The notes under the pieces were generated by a model, which had not been told where the DNA came from, ran no database searches, and worked only from the letters and a program-made list of their open reading frames with translations. From JBBQNJ01 sp038329845 (GTDB taxonomy: Bacteria > Planctomycetota > Phycisphaerae > Tepidisphaerales > Tepidisphaeraceae): a DNA stretch of 44,526 nucleotides. The stretch spans positions 1-44,526 of the forward strand of contig JBBQNJ010000037.1 in NCBI GenBank assembly GCA_038329845.1, written 5' to 3'. Positions within the stretch are counted from its first letter, which is position 1. Each line of letters opens with the position of its first letter. Positions 1-8,740 of the stretch are shown piece by piece. The position numbers and the translations under genes are program-made.

Positions 1-269
1 CGAGCCGGCCGACGGCGTGAAGCTCAGACGCGCCGTTGAGCGCGCTGCTGCCGATCGAGTCGGGACGGCGACCTTTGGATTTGGTCGATTGCTCGGCGGC
101 GCTCTGGGCGGTCTTCATGTCATCGACGGTGGCCTTGAGAATGTCCTCGGCATGGTCGCGCAGCGCCAGCCCGCCCATCTTGGCATCCGGCGCGATGCTG
201 CGGGCGAACACTTCCCACTCCATTAGAATGGGTTCGATGTTCGAGAGGATGAAATCGGCTAGACGCATA
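1..269 (-). CDS. Sensor kinase N-terminus (RsbRD_N-like domain), partial
   Basis: The first 89 codons of a minus-strand gene that runs off the left edge. The ATG is at 269 and the frame has no stop to position 1. The protein starts MRLADFILSNIEPILMEWE, followed by a stretch with LRDHAEDIL and QSAAEQSTKSKGR. This resembles the N-terminal helical RsbRD_N-type domain found at the start of many soluble histidine kinases and of RsbR-type stressosome proteins (conserved LRDH, EQ and KSKG). A kinase or STAS domain would lie outside the window, so which one it carries cannot be seen. No clear ribosome binding site precedes the ATG. The family call rests on my recall of the domain pattern. Confidence 0.6.
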
Positions 270-573
270 AGCCACGGGTAGCTTTACACTGGAATGCAAT
301 TCCGGAAACACGAATCTACCCCATCAGCCAGAGCGAAAGTCAGGCGAAGAGCAGCGGGAAAGCAGCGCCTCGGCGAACGTGAGGGCCATGGAACGTCTGA
401 CCGACGAATCTATAATCATACCCCATGCTGTTCGTAGAGTAAAATCAATTATCCGAAATTGATTACGCCTTACGACGTTTCGAGTATTGATGGGCTGCCC
501 CTGCGAGAATCGAGCAAGGGAATATTCTGGGATGTCCCGGTCCCCAACGCGCCGCCTTTCCCCAACGCCCTGC
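270..573. other. Intergenic stretch, no gene seen
   Basis: About 300 bases between the start of the partial sensor gene and the stop of miaA. The base composition is less GC-rich than the surroundings around 400-480. No convincing ORF, tRNA or strong terminator is visible. It probably carries the promoter of the partial kinase gene, but no convincing -35/-10 pair stood out. Confidence 0.4.
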
Positions 574-1476
574 CTACCGCCATAAATCAAGCACCACATC
601 GGCGTTTCGCTCGATCGGCGTATCGCCCGCCAACCAATGCATCCCCGGCCAGCGTCGGAACCATTTGAGCTGCTTTCGCGCCAACTGCCGGGTCGAAATC
701 TTGATCCGCTCGATCGCATCATCCAGCGGCAGTCGGCCGTGAAGATGGTCGATCAGCAAGCGATACCCCGTCGCCTCCCCGGCCGTGCGCGAGAGAGAGG
801 GGTAACGCCTCATCAGCGCTTTGACCTCATCGAGCCACCCGGCCCGCATCATTTCGCGAGTTCGCTCGTTGATCCGCCGATTCAACTTCGCCGTCTCCCA
901 CGACAAGCCAATCCACACGGCACGATGCCGCTGGGCGGACTGGCTCCACTCGGTCTGCAAGGCCGAGATCGGCTTTCCGGTCCGCTCAAAAACTTCCAGC
1001 GCGCGAATCAGCCGCTTGACGTCATTGCGATGAATGCGGGTGGCCGAGGCGGGATCCACGCGCAGCAGGCGTGAATGCAATTCGTCGCCGCATAGGAGTC
1101 CCAGTGCCGCCCGCAGCTCGGGGTCTTCGCCCGGGCCGTCGAACATCCCGTGGAACAGGGCCTTGTAGTAGAGCGGCGTTCCACCCGTGGCGATCACGGG
1201 CGAGCCAGCGCCGGCGATCACCGCGTCGGCCAGCTCCACGTAGCGGGCCACGGTGAACGTCTGATCGCACTCGACCACGTCTAGCAGATGATGCGGCACA
1301 CTCGCCCGCTCGACGGCGGTCGGCTTGGCCGTGCCAACGTCCATGTGCCGGTAGACCTGCATCGAATCGACGCTGAGAATCTCCGCGCCCAGGCGCTTCG
1401 CCACAGCCATCGCCAGCGCCGATTTTCCCGACGCCGTCGGGCCGAGAATCACGAGGATGGGACGGTTCACTGCCAT
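574..1476 (-). CDS. miaA: tRNA dimethylallyltransferase MiaA
   Basis: Transfers a dimethylallyl group to N6 of A37 in tRNAs reading UNN codons, the first step of ms2i6A synthesis in the cytoplasm. The 300-residue protein has the usual family length. The P-loop GPTASGKS is at residues 12-19, followed by the DSMQVYR motif near 37-43, the GTAKPT segment, and TGGTPLYYKAL near residue 100. The C-terminal half carries the IHRNDVKRLIRALEVFERTGKPIS segment typical of the insertion domain (shown here only by its ends: IHRNDVKR and TGKPIS). The ATG at 1476 gives the normal N-terminus. No operon partner is evident: the next genes upstream and downstream are more than 200 bases away. Confidence 0.96.
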   Translation of the reverse strand: MAVNRPILVILGPTASGKSALAMAVAKRLGAEILSVDSMQVYRHMDVGTAKPTAVERASVPHHLLDVVECDQTFTVARYVELADAVIAGAGSPVIATGGTPLYYKALFHGMFDGPGEDPELRAALGLLCGDELHSRLLRVDPASATRIHRNDVKRLIRALEVFERTGKPISALQTEWSQSAQRHRAVWIGLSWETAKLNRRINERTREMMRAGWLDEVKALMRRYPSLSRTAGEATGYRLLIDHLHGRLPLDDAIERIKISTRQLARKQLKWFRRWPGMHWLAGDTPIERNADVVLDLWR

Positions 1477-1623
1477 GGATGCAGACCCCTTCGACTCTAC
1501 TGCAATTTTGGCATATTCCTGCCGTGCCCGCTTGTTCCAGGGGGCGGGAAAATCGCGGAATTTTCGCTATTTTCGTCGCCGCGGCTCACCGCCCCATGGC
1601 ACGCTGTTCGATTAGATTACCGC

Positions 1624-1692
1624 GTCCCTCGTCATGGGACGAGGGGCGTCGAAAAAGCGGATTATTCTATTGCTGAAAGGAGGTGCCCCCAT
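1624..1692 (+). promoter_or_regulatory. Hairpin followed by an unusually strong Shine-Dalgarno
   Basis: A perfect 8-bp stem (CCCTCGTC at 1626-1633, GACGAGGG at 1638-1645, loop ATGG) is followed about 30 bases later by AAAGGAGGTG (about 1674-1683), almost full complementarity to the 16S tail. An ATG follows at 1691. The 76-codon frame from that ATG (1691-1921) does not look protein-like and overlaps the small membrane ORF at 1815 in another frame. The signal may be the leader of a short transcript or a leader peptide. Its function is unknown. Confidence 0.3.
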
Positions 1693-1814
1693 GGCACTAC
1701 CGACTCGGTGTATCAAGACAATCGTATTCCCATCCGTTCGAGGCTTTTGTGCGCCCACCGCAGGCAACGCTCCGCCCGGTCGTTCCATCTGTAGACGAAC
1801 CGATGGGAGGCGAT

Positions 1815-1910
1815 ATGAGCCTGGTGATTGGACTGGTAATCTTGCTGCTGGCGGGTCTGACGGTGTTCGAGATCGGCAAGGCCGCGTTGCGCGGAATCCA
1901 TCGGCACTGA
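1815..1910 (+). CDS. Putative 31-residue single-pass membrane protein
   Basis: A short ORF starting MSLVIGLVILLLAGLTVFEI and ending in a basic tail (KAALRGIHRH). It would be one transmembrane helix with a positively charged C-terminus. GGAGG at 1806-1810 lies four bases before the ATG, a usable though close ribosome binding site. The frame stays open further upstream (to a GTG at 1683), but the residues there look like translated noncoding DNA, so the short form is preferred. I recognise no family. A second gene of the same style (34 residues) occurs at 15009. Confidence 0.4.
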   Translation: MSLVIGLVILLLAGLTVFEIGKAALRGIHRH

Positions 1911-1943
1911 TTGGGCGCTGAAGATTGAGTCGCATCGAGTCGC

Positions 1944-2039
1944 CGCCGGGCGCTGTGTCCCGGGGGGCGATCGGCTTTAAGCAGAAGCCGGAGCTCATGG
2001 TGCCACGCCGGGCGCTGCGCCCGGCAAGCGATCAGCTTT
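1944..2039 (-). repeat. Duplicated hairpin at the 3' end of the glycosyltransferase gene
   Basis: Two copies of a roughly 34-base unit lie at 1944-1978 and 2006-2039, spaced 62 bases apart. Each begins CGCCGGGCGCTG and ends in CGATCRGCTTT. The copy next to the stop codon forms a perfect hairpin (GCCGGGCG, CTG loop, CGCCCGGC). The distal copy has a decayed stem. The near copy starts at the stop codon of the minus-strand glycosyltransferase and may act as its terminator or as an mRNA 3' stabiliser, although no T-tract follows. Confidence 0.5.
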
Positions 2040-3411
2040 GACCGGTCATCAGGGTCCGGGCCTGCTCATACACCTCGACGCAGCGCTTGGCCGAGTCCAC
2101 CCAGTTCATCCGGCGGACCTCGAAGCTGCCGTGCTGGCGAAGCGTGCTTGCCAGCGGCGGATGCTTGAGGACCGCGATGATCTTGTTGGCCATCTCGTTG
2201 ATGTCCCAGAAGTCCACCTTCAGGGCGTGCTGCACCACTTCGCTCACGCCCGACTGCTTAGAGATGATCACCGGCACGTCGTGGCTCATCGCCTCCAACG
2301 GCGCGATCCCGAACGGTTCGGAGACGCTTGGCATCACATACAGGTCGGCCATGCGGAAGACCCGCTCGACATCCCCGCCGCGTAGGAATCCGGTGAACAG
2401 CACCTTGTGCCCGATCCCCATGCTCGCGGCCAGTTCGATCGTCCGGCGGATCATGTCCCCGGAGCCGGCCATCACGAACTTGACGTTGTCCATCACCTCG
2501 AGCACTTTTTTCGCCGCCGCCAGGAAATATTCCGGGCCTTTTTGCAGGGTGATCCGGCCCAGGAACAGGACGATTTTCTCATCCTTGCCGATGGCATATT
2601 TCGATTCGTCGAAGCTGTTGCCGTTAATGTCGATGGCGTTGTAGACCACCTCGACCTTCGACGGGTCGATCCCGTAGTGGTGGGTGATCAACTGGCGCGT
2701 GAGGTGCGAGACGGCGATGATCTTGATTGCCCCGTGCATGCCGCGCCGTTCGATGTCGTAGATGCGCGTATCGACGTGGACGCCCGAGCGGTCGAACTCC
2801 GTGGAATGGACCTGCACGACCAGCGGGACTCCCTTCATCCCCGCCACGGCAAGCCCGGCGGGAAACGTCATCCAGTCGTGGGCGTGGACGACATCGAACG
2901 ATTCGGTGCGACCGATCTCGGTTGCGAGCATGGCGTAGCGCTGGACCTCGCTCATCAGGTCGCCGGCATAGTGGTTACCCGCCGCCGAGGGCGCGGGCAC
3001 CGACGACGCGGGTTGGGATCCCTCCTCCGCGGCCACAACACCGGCCGTCGAACCCCCGGCAGCGGTGGCGACCACCTGCTGCTTGGCCCCGCGCTGGCGT
3101 TCGGCGAATTGCCTGGCGGCATAATCCTTCGTCGATTGATAGGGACTGCCCATCTGGGCGTCGATCGTTCGGAACGTCACCCGCTCGAACTCATCCATGC
3201 GGAATTCGGTACTCGGGGCGGCCAGCGGCGAATCGATCCGCGGACTGACCAGTTTCACATGGGTCGAAAACGGCGTGGTGACCGGCCGAGGCAAGACGAA
3301 CAAGATGTCCGTCCCGATGGAACTTAGCGCCTTGGTCAGCCCGTAGCACGCCGTGCCCAGACCCCCGGAAATAAAAGGCGGGAACTCCCAGCCCAGCATC
3401 AGCACACGCAT
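2032..3411 (-). CDS. GT4-family glycosyltransferase (glycogen/starch-synthase-like)
   Basis: A 459-residue GT-B fold glycosyltransferase. It would move a sugar from a nucleotide donor to an unknown acceptor in the cytoplasm. The N-terminal domain opens MRVLMLGWEFPPFISGGLG, where the SGGLG loop is that of GT4/GT5 enzymes. VHAHDWMTFPAGLA follows in the middle, and the C-terminal donor domain has VLFLGRITLQKGPEYFL and the EX7E-type element SEPFGIAPLEAM. About residues 105-150 are an Ala/Ser/Gln-rich low-complexity insert. The opening resembles glycogen/starch synthases, but such bacterial GT4 proteins also build exopolysaccharide or glycolipids, so the product is undecided. The gene is alone on this strand, divergent from the DUF4175-like gene. 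Confidence 0.85.
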   Translation of the reverse strand: MRVLMLGWEFPPFISGGLGTACYGLTKALSSIGTDILFVLPRPVTTPFSTHVKLVSPRIDSPLAAPSTEFRMDEFERVTFRTIDAQMGSPYQSTKDYAARQFAERQRGAKQQVVATAAGGSTAGVVAAEEGSQPASSVPAPSAAGNHYAGDLMSEVQRYAMLATEIGRTESFDVVHAHDWMTFPAGLAVAGMKGVPLVVQVHSTEFDRSGVHVDTRIYDIERRGMHGAIKIIAVSHLTRQLITHHYGIDPSKVEVVYNAIDINGNSFDESKYAIGKDEKIVLFLGRITLQKGPEYFLAAAKKVLEVMDNVKFVMAGSGDMIRRTIELAASMGIGHKVLFTGFLRGGDVERVFRMADLYVMPSVSEPFGIAPLEAMSHDVPVIISKQSGVSEVVQHALKVDFWDINEMANKIIAVLKHPPLASTLRQHGSFEVRRMNWVDSAKRCVEVYEQARTLMTGQS

Positions 3412-3792
3412 GAAGACCCGACACTTTCCCCCGAGCCGGCGCTGGTGAGGAATCGCACCGCGCCGCCCAGGTGGCTAAACACTTCCATCGCAACGAGTTG
3501 CGGATATCGACAACGCGTTGTCGCGTTGGCAATGCGTTTCTCGACCCCAGGGACTGTCCAAGGCCAACGTTCCCGGAGACCCGCGCCCCGGCTCGCCTTA
3601 GAGGATGATAAGGTAGTTTTTGTCGCTCGTATTTGTCAACTACCAAATTGATTGTAATCCATTATCGCATCCCCAGACAACGACCTTGGCCCGGTCGACA
3701 TTTTCACCGATGCCCGGGCAACGCTTGTGCCCTTGGCTTATTATGTAAGGATATACCGTCCTCATCGGCGCTCGTTATTCGGAGATTTCCGC
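3412..3792. promoter_or_regulatory. Divergent intergenic region between glycosyltransferase and DUF4175-like gene
   Basis: About 380 bases that must hold promoters for both divergent genes. On the minus strand a consensus TTGACA is present (complement of 3634-3639), but no good -10 box lies 16-18 bases from it. A 7-bp inverted repeat (GGTAGTT at 3612-3618, AACTACC at 3638-3644) surrounds it and could be an operator. On plus, the sequence around 3738-3757 is AT-rich (TTATTATGTAAGGATATA) and a likely core promoter for the large gene. None of this is proven. Confidence 0.3.
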
Positions 3793-6700
3793 ATGGCACA
3801 ACTGAATCGACACGCCTCATTCCTGTTGATCGAAGATCAGCTCGACGCCATCGGCCAGAAGTATCGCTTGATGCGGATCGTGCGCGGATTGGCGCTCTGG
3901 GCGGTCGCTGCGGTCGGCGTCTCGCTCCTGGCGGCGATCACGGCGCACTGGGTCGGCCCGTCGAACTGGAACTGGCTGGTCGCTTCGCTATGGGGTTCGT
4001 GGCTGGCGGTCACCGCTTTCGCGTGGATCGTGCGTCCGTTGGCGATGCGCGTGCGGCCTGTCGAAGTCGCTCGGCTCGTCGAGCAGCGTGTCGACGGGCT
4101 TCACAACGGCTTCACCAACTCCGTGCTGCTGGGCCGGGCTGATGACCTGCATGACAGCCCCTGGCTGGGCGCGATCTTCGACGAAATTCTCGCCGGCACC
4201 CGCGGCAAGCCCCTCGATCAGGCGGTGCGCCTGTCCGATCTGCGTCCGCTGTTCCTGCGATTGGGGCTGATTCTCATCCCAGCACTGGTCGTCGCGGCGG
4301 TCATGCCGTCGATGTTCGCCCATGGCTGGCGTCAAATGTTCAAGCCCGAGGCCTTCATCGCCCAGCTCGGGGAGATGGAAATCCTCCAGGTGCAGCCCGG
4401 CGATGTGACCCTGATTTCCGGCCAGGCGTTGGGAATCAGCATCCTGGCGCGCGGTCCGAAGATGCCCGAGGCGAAGCTGGTCTTTGAAGGTGATTCACTG
4501 CCATCGGTTGAGTTGTCACCGACCGTCGCCCGCGAAGACGAAGTCGCCGCGATCCTCGCCGCCGCGCCGCCCGAGCCGGCGGGCGTGAACGTCAACCTGC
4601 TCCGCTACATCTATCGGGCCGAACACGTCGAAAAGCCCTTCCGATACCGCATCGAGGTCGGGCGCACCCAAACTCCCTGGTATGCCGTCACACTGGTCAA
4701 GCAGGTCAAACTCGCCGGGCTGACGCTGGCGATCACGCCGCCGGCGTATCTGCGACAAGAGCCGCGAATCCTCACGCTCAATCCCCAAGACCTCAACGCC
4801 ACGCCCGTCACCGTTCCTCAGGGATCGCGGGTGGATTTATCGGCGACGATCGACGTGCCGGTCAATGGGGCGATGCTCCAGGTCGGCGACACACCGCCGA
4901 CGCCGATGGATGCCGCCGTCGGCGGCACGCTTTTCACCGGATCGACTACGGTTTACGACGATGCCGCCGTCGCGGTGCTACTGACCGAAGGCGCCGGGCA
5001 GATTATCGCCCGGTTGCCCGATCCATCGCTGGCGATTCATTGCGCGAAGGATGCCCCGCCCACGATCGAGATGAAGTGGCCCACCCAGGACACCGCCGTG
5101 GCCCCGTCGGCCGAGGTGAAAGTTTCGGCCCTGCTGAAGGATGATGCGGGACTGACATCGGCGCGGATCCTGATGGCCGGCGGCGGCGATCAGCTCCTCA
5201 CGCCGCTGGCGGAACAGAAGTTCACGCCCGGCACGCTGGCGACCGAGCTGTCGCAGGTCATCGCGATCAAGCCGGAGCTGCGCAAGCACGGGCAGTCGAT
5301 CCGCGTTCAAGTCGAGGTGACCGACAACCGCGACATCCCGGTGCCCAAGGGAGAATCGACGGACAAGGCGCTGAGCCGGCAGACCGCCGCATCGTCGATC
5401 TACGAAATCCGCTTCCGCGATCCCGAGCAGATCGCCATGCAAGACAAGCTGCGTACCGACAAGCTCCGCCAGCGCTTGATGGAATTGTTAAAAAAGCAGC
5501 AGGATTTGCATACCCGCACCGTTGCGTGGAAGCCGGCGGACAAGACGGGCATCGCGCCGATCCACGGCGGCCAGATCGAGCTGCGGACGATACTGCAAAA
5601 CACCGCCGAGACATTCGAGTTCGACACTGAAACGCGGGTCGTGCAAAAGACGCTTTTGGTACTGGCCCACAATCCGGCCAAGGACGCGGTGGACCTGGGC
5701 GCATCAATCGCGGTCGAGCTGGTCGATGCCCAGCGGGCCAAGCTCGGCGAAGAATTGACCGGCCGTCAGCGGCGGATCATCTCGACGTTGGAGAGTCTGC
5801 TGGCCTTGTTGAACGCTTCGCCGCCGCCGACCACGCAGGCGATGTCGCGCGAAGGGGGCGATATTCCCAACAAGAAGGAGGCCTTCGAGAAGCTCAACGA
5901 AGCGCTCAAGGAGTTTATGAAGGAGCAGCAGCGGGTCATGGACCAGTCGGCCCCGCTGGTGAAAAAGCCGGTGGACGATTTCAGCGATGCCGATAAAAAG
6001 CTGCTCGAGGATCTTAAGCAGGCGCAGGAGAAGCTCGATGCGTTCATGCAGGAAAAGGTCGCCGACTTCTCCAAGCTCGCCGAGCAGGACATGGCCAATG
6101 CGTCGATGCTCAAGGAACTGATGGAGGTTTATTCCGAAGTGACGATGGCCAAGGACGCGCTGAAGGATAAGGCCGTCGAGATCGCGGTGTCCCTCGAGGA
6201 ATCGGGCTTGGAAAACGCCAAGGAGATCAGCTCGAATCTCGAGAAGTGGCTGATGGACACGCCCGATCGTCAGAAGTGGACGATGGAGGACCCGCTGACC
6301 AAGACCGATACGCCGATGGCCGAGCTTCCAGCCGAACTCGAGGACATGGTCGGCGAGCTGATGGAGCAGCAGGAGGACCTGTTCGAGGAGATGGAGGACA
6401 CCAACGCCAACTGGACCGATTCGCTGGACAAGGGCGCCGGCTGGGACGCGATGGATGGACCGATCGCCAACATGAGCGCCAAGGGCGTGACCGGCAACCA
6501 GCTTCCCAACAACAACGAGATGGGCGGGCGCAGCGGCGAAGGCCGCAGCGGCAAGAGCCAAGGCGAGTTCGTCGAGGAGACCGCCAGCGGCAAGGGCGGC
6601 CGCAACACCCCTACCCGCCTGGACCCCACGCCGTTCCAGCAGGGACAGGTCAAGGACGAATCGACTGACCCGGTCGGCGGCGCTACTGGCGGCGGAAAGC

Positions 6701-7122
6701 TCTCCGGCCAGGGCGGGGCCGGACTCGAAGGCCCCGTCCCCCCGAAAATCAAGGAAGAAATGCAGCGCCTGGCCCAGAAGCAGGCCGAACTGCGCAATAG
6801 CGCCGAACGGCTGAACCTGCAATATCAGCTTGGCCGTTACGACAACTTCAAGATGCTCGAGTCGATCGCCTTGATGCGCCGGGTCGAGAGCGATTTCAAG
6901 TCCAACCGCTACCAGACGGCCATGCGCCGCAAGGACCTGCTATTGGACCGCATGGAGACCAGCCACCTGCTGCTCTCCGGACGAATCCATGTGGAGCACG
7001 ACACCACGCCCGCCGGTTCCACCAAGGTCAAGGAAGAAATCAACGACGCGATGAAAGGCCAGCTTCCCGCCGCCTGGGAGGACGCCCTGAAGGAGTATTA
7101 CCGCAAACTCTCGACTGAATGA
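3793..7122 (+). CDS. DUF4175-like giant envelope protein
   Basis: A 1109-residue membrane-anchored protein. Three hydrophobic segments occupy roughly residues 30-55, 60-80 and 155-180 (for example LALWAVAAVGVSLLAAI and LGLILIPALVVAAVMPSMF). Next is a long region of beta-strand character with Ig-like spacing (about 200-550), probably outside the cytoplasm. Then come very charged helices rich in Glu, Lys and Gln (about 560-900, likely coiled coil), a Gly/Ser/Asn-rich linker, and a final helical part ending KEYYRKLSTE. The pattern fits the DUF4175 family common in Planctomycetes, whose role is unknown. The ATG at 3793 is chosen because GGAG at 3781-3784 precedes it; an in-frame ATG at 3727 would add 22 unlikely residues. 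It converges on sat across a tandem repeat. Confidence 0.75.
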   Translation: MAQLNRHASFLLIEDQLDAIGQKYRLMRIVRGLALWAVAAVGVSLLAAITAHWVGPSNWNWLVASLWGSWLAVTAFAWIVRPLAMRVRPVEVARLVEQRVDGLHNGFTNSVLLGRADDLHDSPWLGAIFDEILAGTRGKPLDQAVRLSDLRPLFLRLGLILIPALVVAAVMPSMFAHGWRQMFKPEAFIAQLGEMEILQVQPGDVTLISGQALGISILARGPKMPEAKLVFEGDSLPSVELSPTVAREDEVAAILAAAPPEPAGVNVNLLRYIYRAEHVEKPFRYRIEVGRTQTPWYAVTLVKQVKLAGLTLAITPPAYLRQEPRILTLNPQDLNATPVTVPQGSRVDLSATIDVPVNGAMLQVGDTPPTPMDAAVGGTLFTGSTTVYDDAAVAVLLTEGAGQIIARLPDPSLAIHCAKDAPPTIEMKWPTQDTAVAPSAEVKVSALLKDDAGLTSARILMAGGGDQLLTPLAEQKFTPGTLATELSQVIAIKPELRKHGQSIRVQVEVTDNRDIPVPKGESTDKALSRQTAASSIYEIRFRDPEQIAMQDKLRTDKLRQRLMELLKKQQDLHTRTVAWKPADKTGIAPIHGGQIELRTILQNTAETFEFDTETRVVQKTLLVLAHNPAKDAVDLGASIAVELVDAQRAKLGEELTGRQRRIISTLESLLALLNASPPPTTQAMSREGGDIPNKKEAFEKLNEALKEFMKEQQRVMDQSAPLVKKPVDDFSDADKKLLEDLKQAQEKLDAFMQEKVADFSKLAEQDMANASMLKELMEVYSEVTMAKDALKDKAVEIAVSLEESGLENAKEISSNLEKWLMDTPDRQKWTMEDPLTKTDTPMAELPAELEDMVGELMEQQEDLFEEMEDTNANWTDSLDKGAGWDAMDGPIANMSAKGVTGNQLPNNNEMGGRSGEGRSGKSQGEFVEETASGKGGRNTPTRLDPTPFQQGQVKDESTDPVGGATGGGKLSGQGGAGLEGPVPPKIKEEMQRLAQKQAELRNSAERLNLQYQLGRYDNFKMLESIALMRRVESDFKSNRYQTAMRRKDLLLDRMETSHLLLSGRIHVEHDTTPAGSTKVKEEINDAMKGQLPAAWEDALKEYYRKLSTE

Positions 7123-7288
7123 CGACCGCCGCCGCGTGCGGACCGTCGTCGCGTGCGGACCGTCGTCGCGTGCCGGCCGTCGCCGCGTGCGGACCGCCGC
7201 CGCGTGCCGACCGTCGTCGCGTGCGGACCGTCGTCGCGTGCGGACCATCGTCGCGTGCGGACCATCGTCGCGTGCCGACCCATCGTCG
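7121..7288. repeat. 17-bp tandem repeat array between convergent genes
   Basis: Eight clear units of 17 bases (consensus CGCGTGCGGACCGTCGT) run from 7133 to 7268. A partial unit lies before them and a 20-base variant after them, ending at 7288. Variation is mostly G/C, C/A and T/C single changes. The array starts on the stop codon of the DUF4175-like gene and ends five bases before the stop of sat, so it fills the whole convergent gap. Because 17 is not a multiple of 3, every frame reads open, which produces spurious ORFs. There are no unique spacers, so it is not a CRISPR array. Confidence 0.92.
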
Positions 7289-7292
7289 AAAA

Positions 7293-8456
7293 CTACTTCG
7301 CTTTGGTCGCCCAGGCGATGAGGATATCGGCGACTTCCGGACGGCTGAACTCGACCGGCGGACGCTGCCCAGATTTGAGCATCTCACGCACCTTCGTCCC
7401 GCTGGGAGAAACCTTGTGCTCCGGGCCGTGCGGGCAGGTCTTGGTGCTGACCACCGCCTCGCAGGTCTTGCACCAGGCGGTGTGTTCGAACTTCAGAATC
7501 GTCACGCCGATTTCCTTCGGCACGTCGAACTGATCGAAGATCGCCTGGGCATCGTAGGTGCCGTAATACGTTCCCACCCCGGCATGGTCGCGCCCGACGA
7601 TGAAATGCGTGATCCCATAATTCTTGCGGATCAAGGTGTGCAACACCGCCTCGCGCGGACCGGCGTAGCGCATCGCCAGCGGCATGACGCTGAGCATGGT
7701 GCGATCCTTGTTGTAGTAGTTGTCCACCAGCACCTTGTAGCAGGCCATTCGCACTTCGGCGGGGATGTCGTCGCTCTTGGTCTCCCCGACCAGCGGATGC
7801 AGCAGCAATCCATCGGTCATCTCCAGGGCGCACTTGGTCAGATATTCGTGACTGCGATGGATCGGATTGCGGGTCTGAAACGCCGCGACCGTGGACCACC
7901 CCTTGGCCATGAACGCCTCGCGCGTCTTGGCCGGTTTCAGGCGATACTCGGCGAACTCCGGCTCGTGCGTGGGCGTGATCACGTCGATGTCGCCGCCCAG
8001 GCAGAACCCCCCCTGATTTTTTACGATCTTGACGCCCGGATGGGCGTCGTCCTCGGTCTTGTAAACGTTTGGGATCTCCAACGCCTTGTCGTGAGGATAT
8101 TTTTCTTTAACGGTCATCAGCGCCAGCAGCCGTCCTTTCTCATCCTTCAGTGCGATCCGGTCGTTCACCGCGATCTTCCCCGTCACCTCATCCGATGGCG
8201 AGAGAATCACCGGGATCGGCCAGACCGTCCCGTTCGCCAGGCGCATCTCCTTACAGACGCGGGTGAAATCCGCCTGACCCATGAAGCCGGTCAGCGGGCT
8301 GAATGCCCCGATGGCGATCATCTCGAGGTCGAACGCCTCGCGCGGGGAGAGGCTAACCGACTTGAGCGATCCGGCCTGCTTCACCGCGGCCTCGGCCGCG
8401 CCGGCGTCGAGCAGACGATTGATCAAAGTGCCGCCATGGGGAGCAATCAGGGACAT
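7293..8456 (-). CDS. sat: Sulfate adenylyltransferase (ATP sulfurylase)
   Basis: Makes adenosine 5'-phosphosulfate from ATP and sulfate, or the reverse. The protein has 387 residues, the single-chain Sat type of about 390 residues and not the CysD/CysN type. The nucleotide-binding motif QTRNPIHRSHE is near residue 195 and GRDHAGVG near 290. The C-terminal zinc-type cysteine cluster (CKTC...CPHG) is seen in many bacterial and archaeal Sat proteins. The ATG at 8456 has GGAGA five bases upstream; an in-frame ATG five codons earlier lacks this. No apr, cysH or cysC gene is nearby, so assimilatory versus dissimilatory use cannot be decided here. Confidence 0.95.
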   Translation of the reverse strand: MSLIAPHGGTLINRLLDAGAAEAAVKQAGSLKSVSLSPREAFDLEMIAIGAFSPLTGFMGQADFTRVCKEMRLANGTVWPIPVILSPSDEVTGKIAVNDRIALKDEKGRLLALMTVKEKYPHDKALEIPNVYKTEDDAHPGVKIVKNQGGFCLGGDIDVITPTHEPEFAEYRLKPAKTREAFMAKGWSTVAAFQTRNPIHRSHEYLTKCALEMTDGLLLHPLVGETKSDDIPAEVRMACYKVLVDNYYNKDRTMLSVMPLAMRYAGPREAVLHTLIRKNYGITHFIVGRDHAGVGTYYGTYDAQAIFDQFDVPKEIGVTILKFEHTAWCKTCEAVVSTKTCPHGPEHKVSPSGTKVREMLKSGQRPPVEFSRPEVADILIAWATKAK

Positions 8457-8740
8457 CGTTTCTCCAATCAAGGGTTTTTAGGAAGCGGAACCTTAGCGGC
8501 AATGCGCGCGATTGCCAATACCCGCATCCGATGGGTGCGGATACCCGAACTGGCTCTTCGCCCCGGCAGTTCGCGCTGACACCCAGTCCACTCAGCGCCC
8601 CATCGCACGCGCCGGAACAAGACCGGGAAGCTTCGTCGGGGCAAAGACGCGTGCAGGCCCAGGCGGTGCAGGAGGATCGTCTGGTGTTCGCGGGGCCGCT
8701 GGATGTCTCCGCTCCGCCGAGCGTTCGTACCGCTTCGTCC

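Noticed and set aside
1691..1921. 76-codon ORF after the near-perfect Shine-Dalgarno.
   Set aside because: The translation (Arg/Gly/Pro-rich, no pattern) does not look coding and overlaps a more plausible membrane ORF. The ribosome-binding-like sequence is kept as a regulatory note only.
5704..6822. 372-codon minus-strand frame, Leu- and His-rich, opposite the DUF4175-like gene.
   Set aside because: It is a mirror of Glu/Lys/Gln-rich coiled-coil codons. No ribosome binding site and no recognisable domain.
7121..7288. Possible CRISPR array.
   Set aside because: Units are only 17 bases, directly abutting, with no unique spacers and no cas genes in the window.
7119..8579. 486-codon plus-strand frame across the 17-bp array and antisense to sat.
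   Set aside because: The first part reads the tandem repeat and the rest mirrors sat. The minus-strand Sat protein with all its motifs is the real gene.
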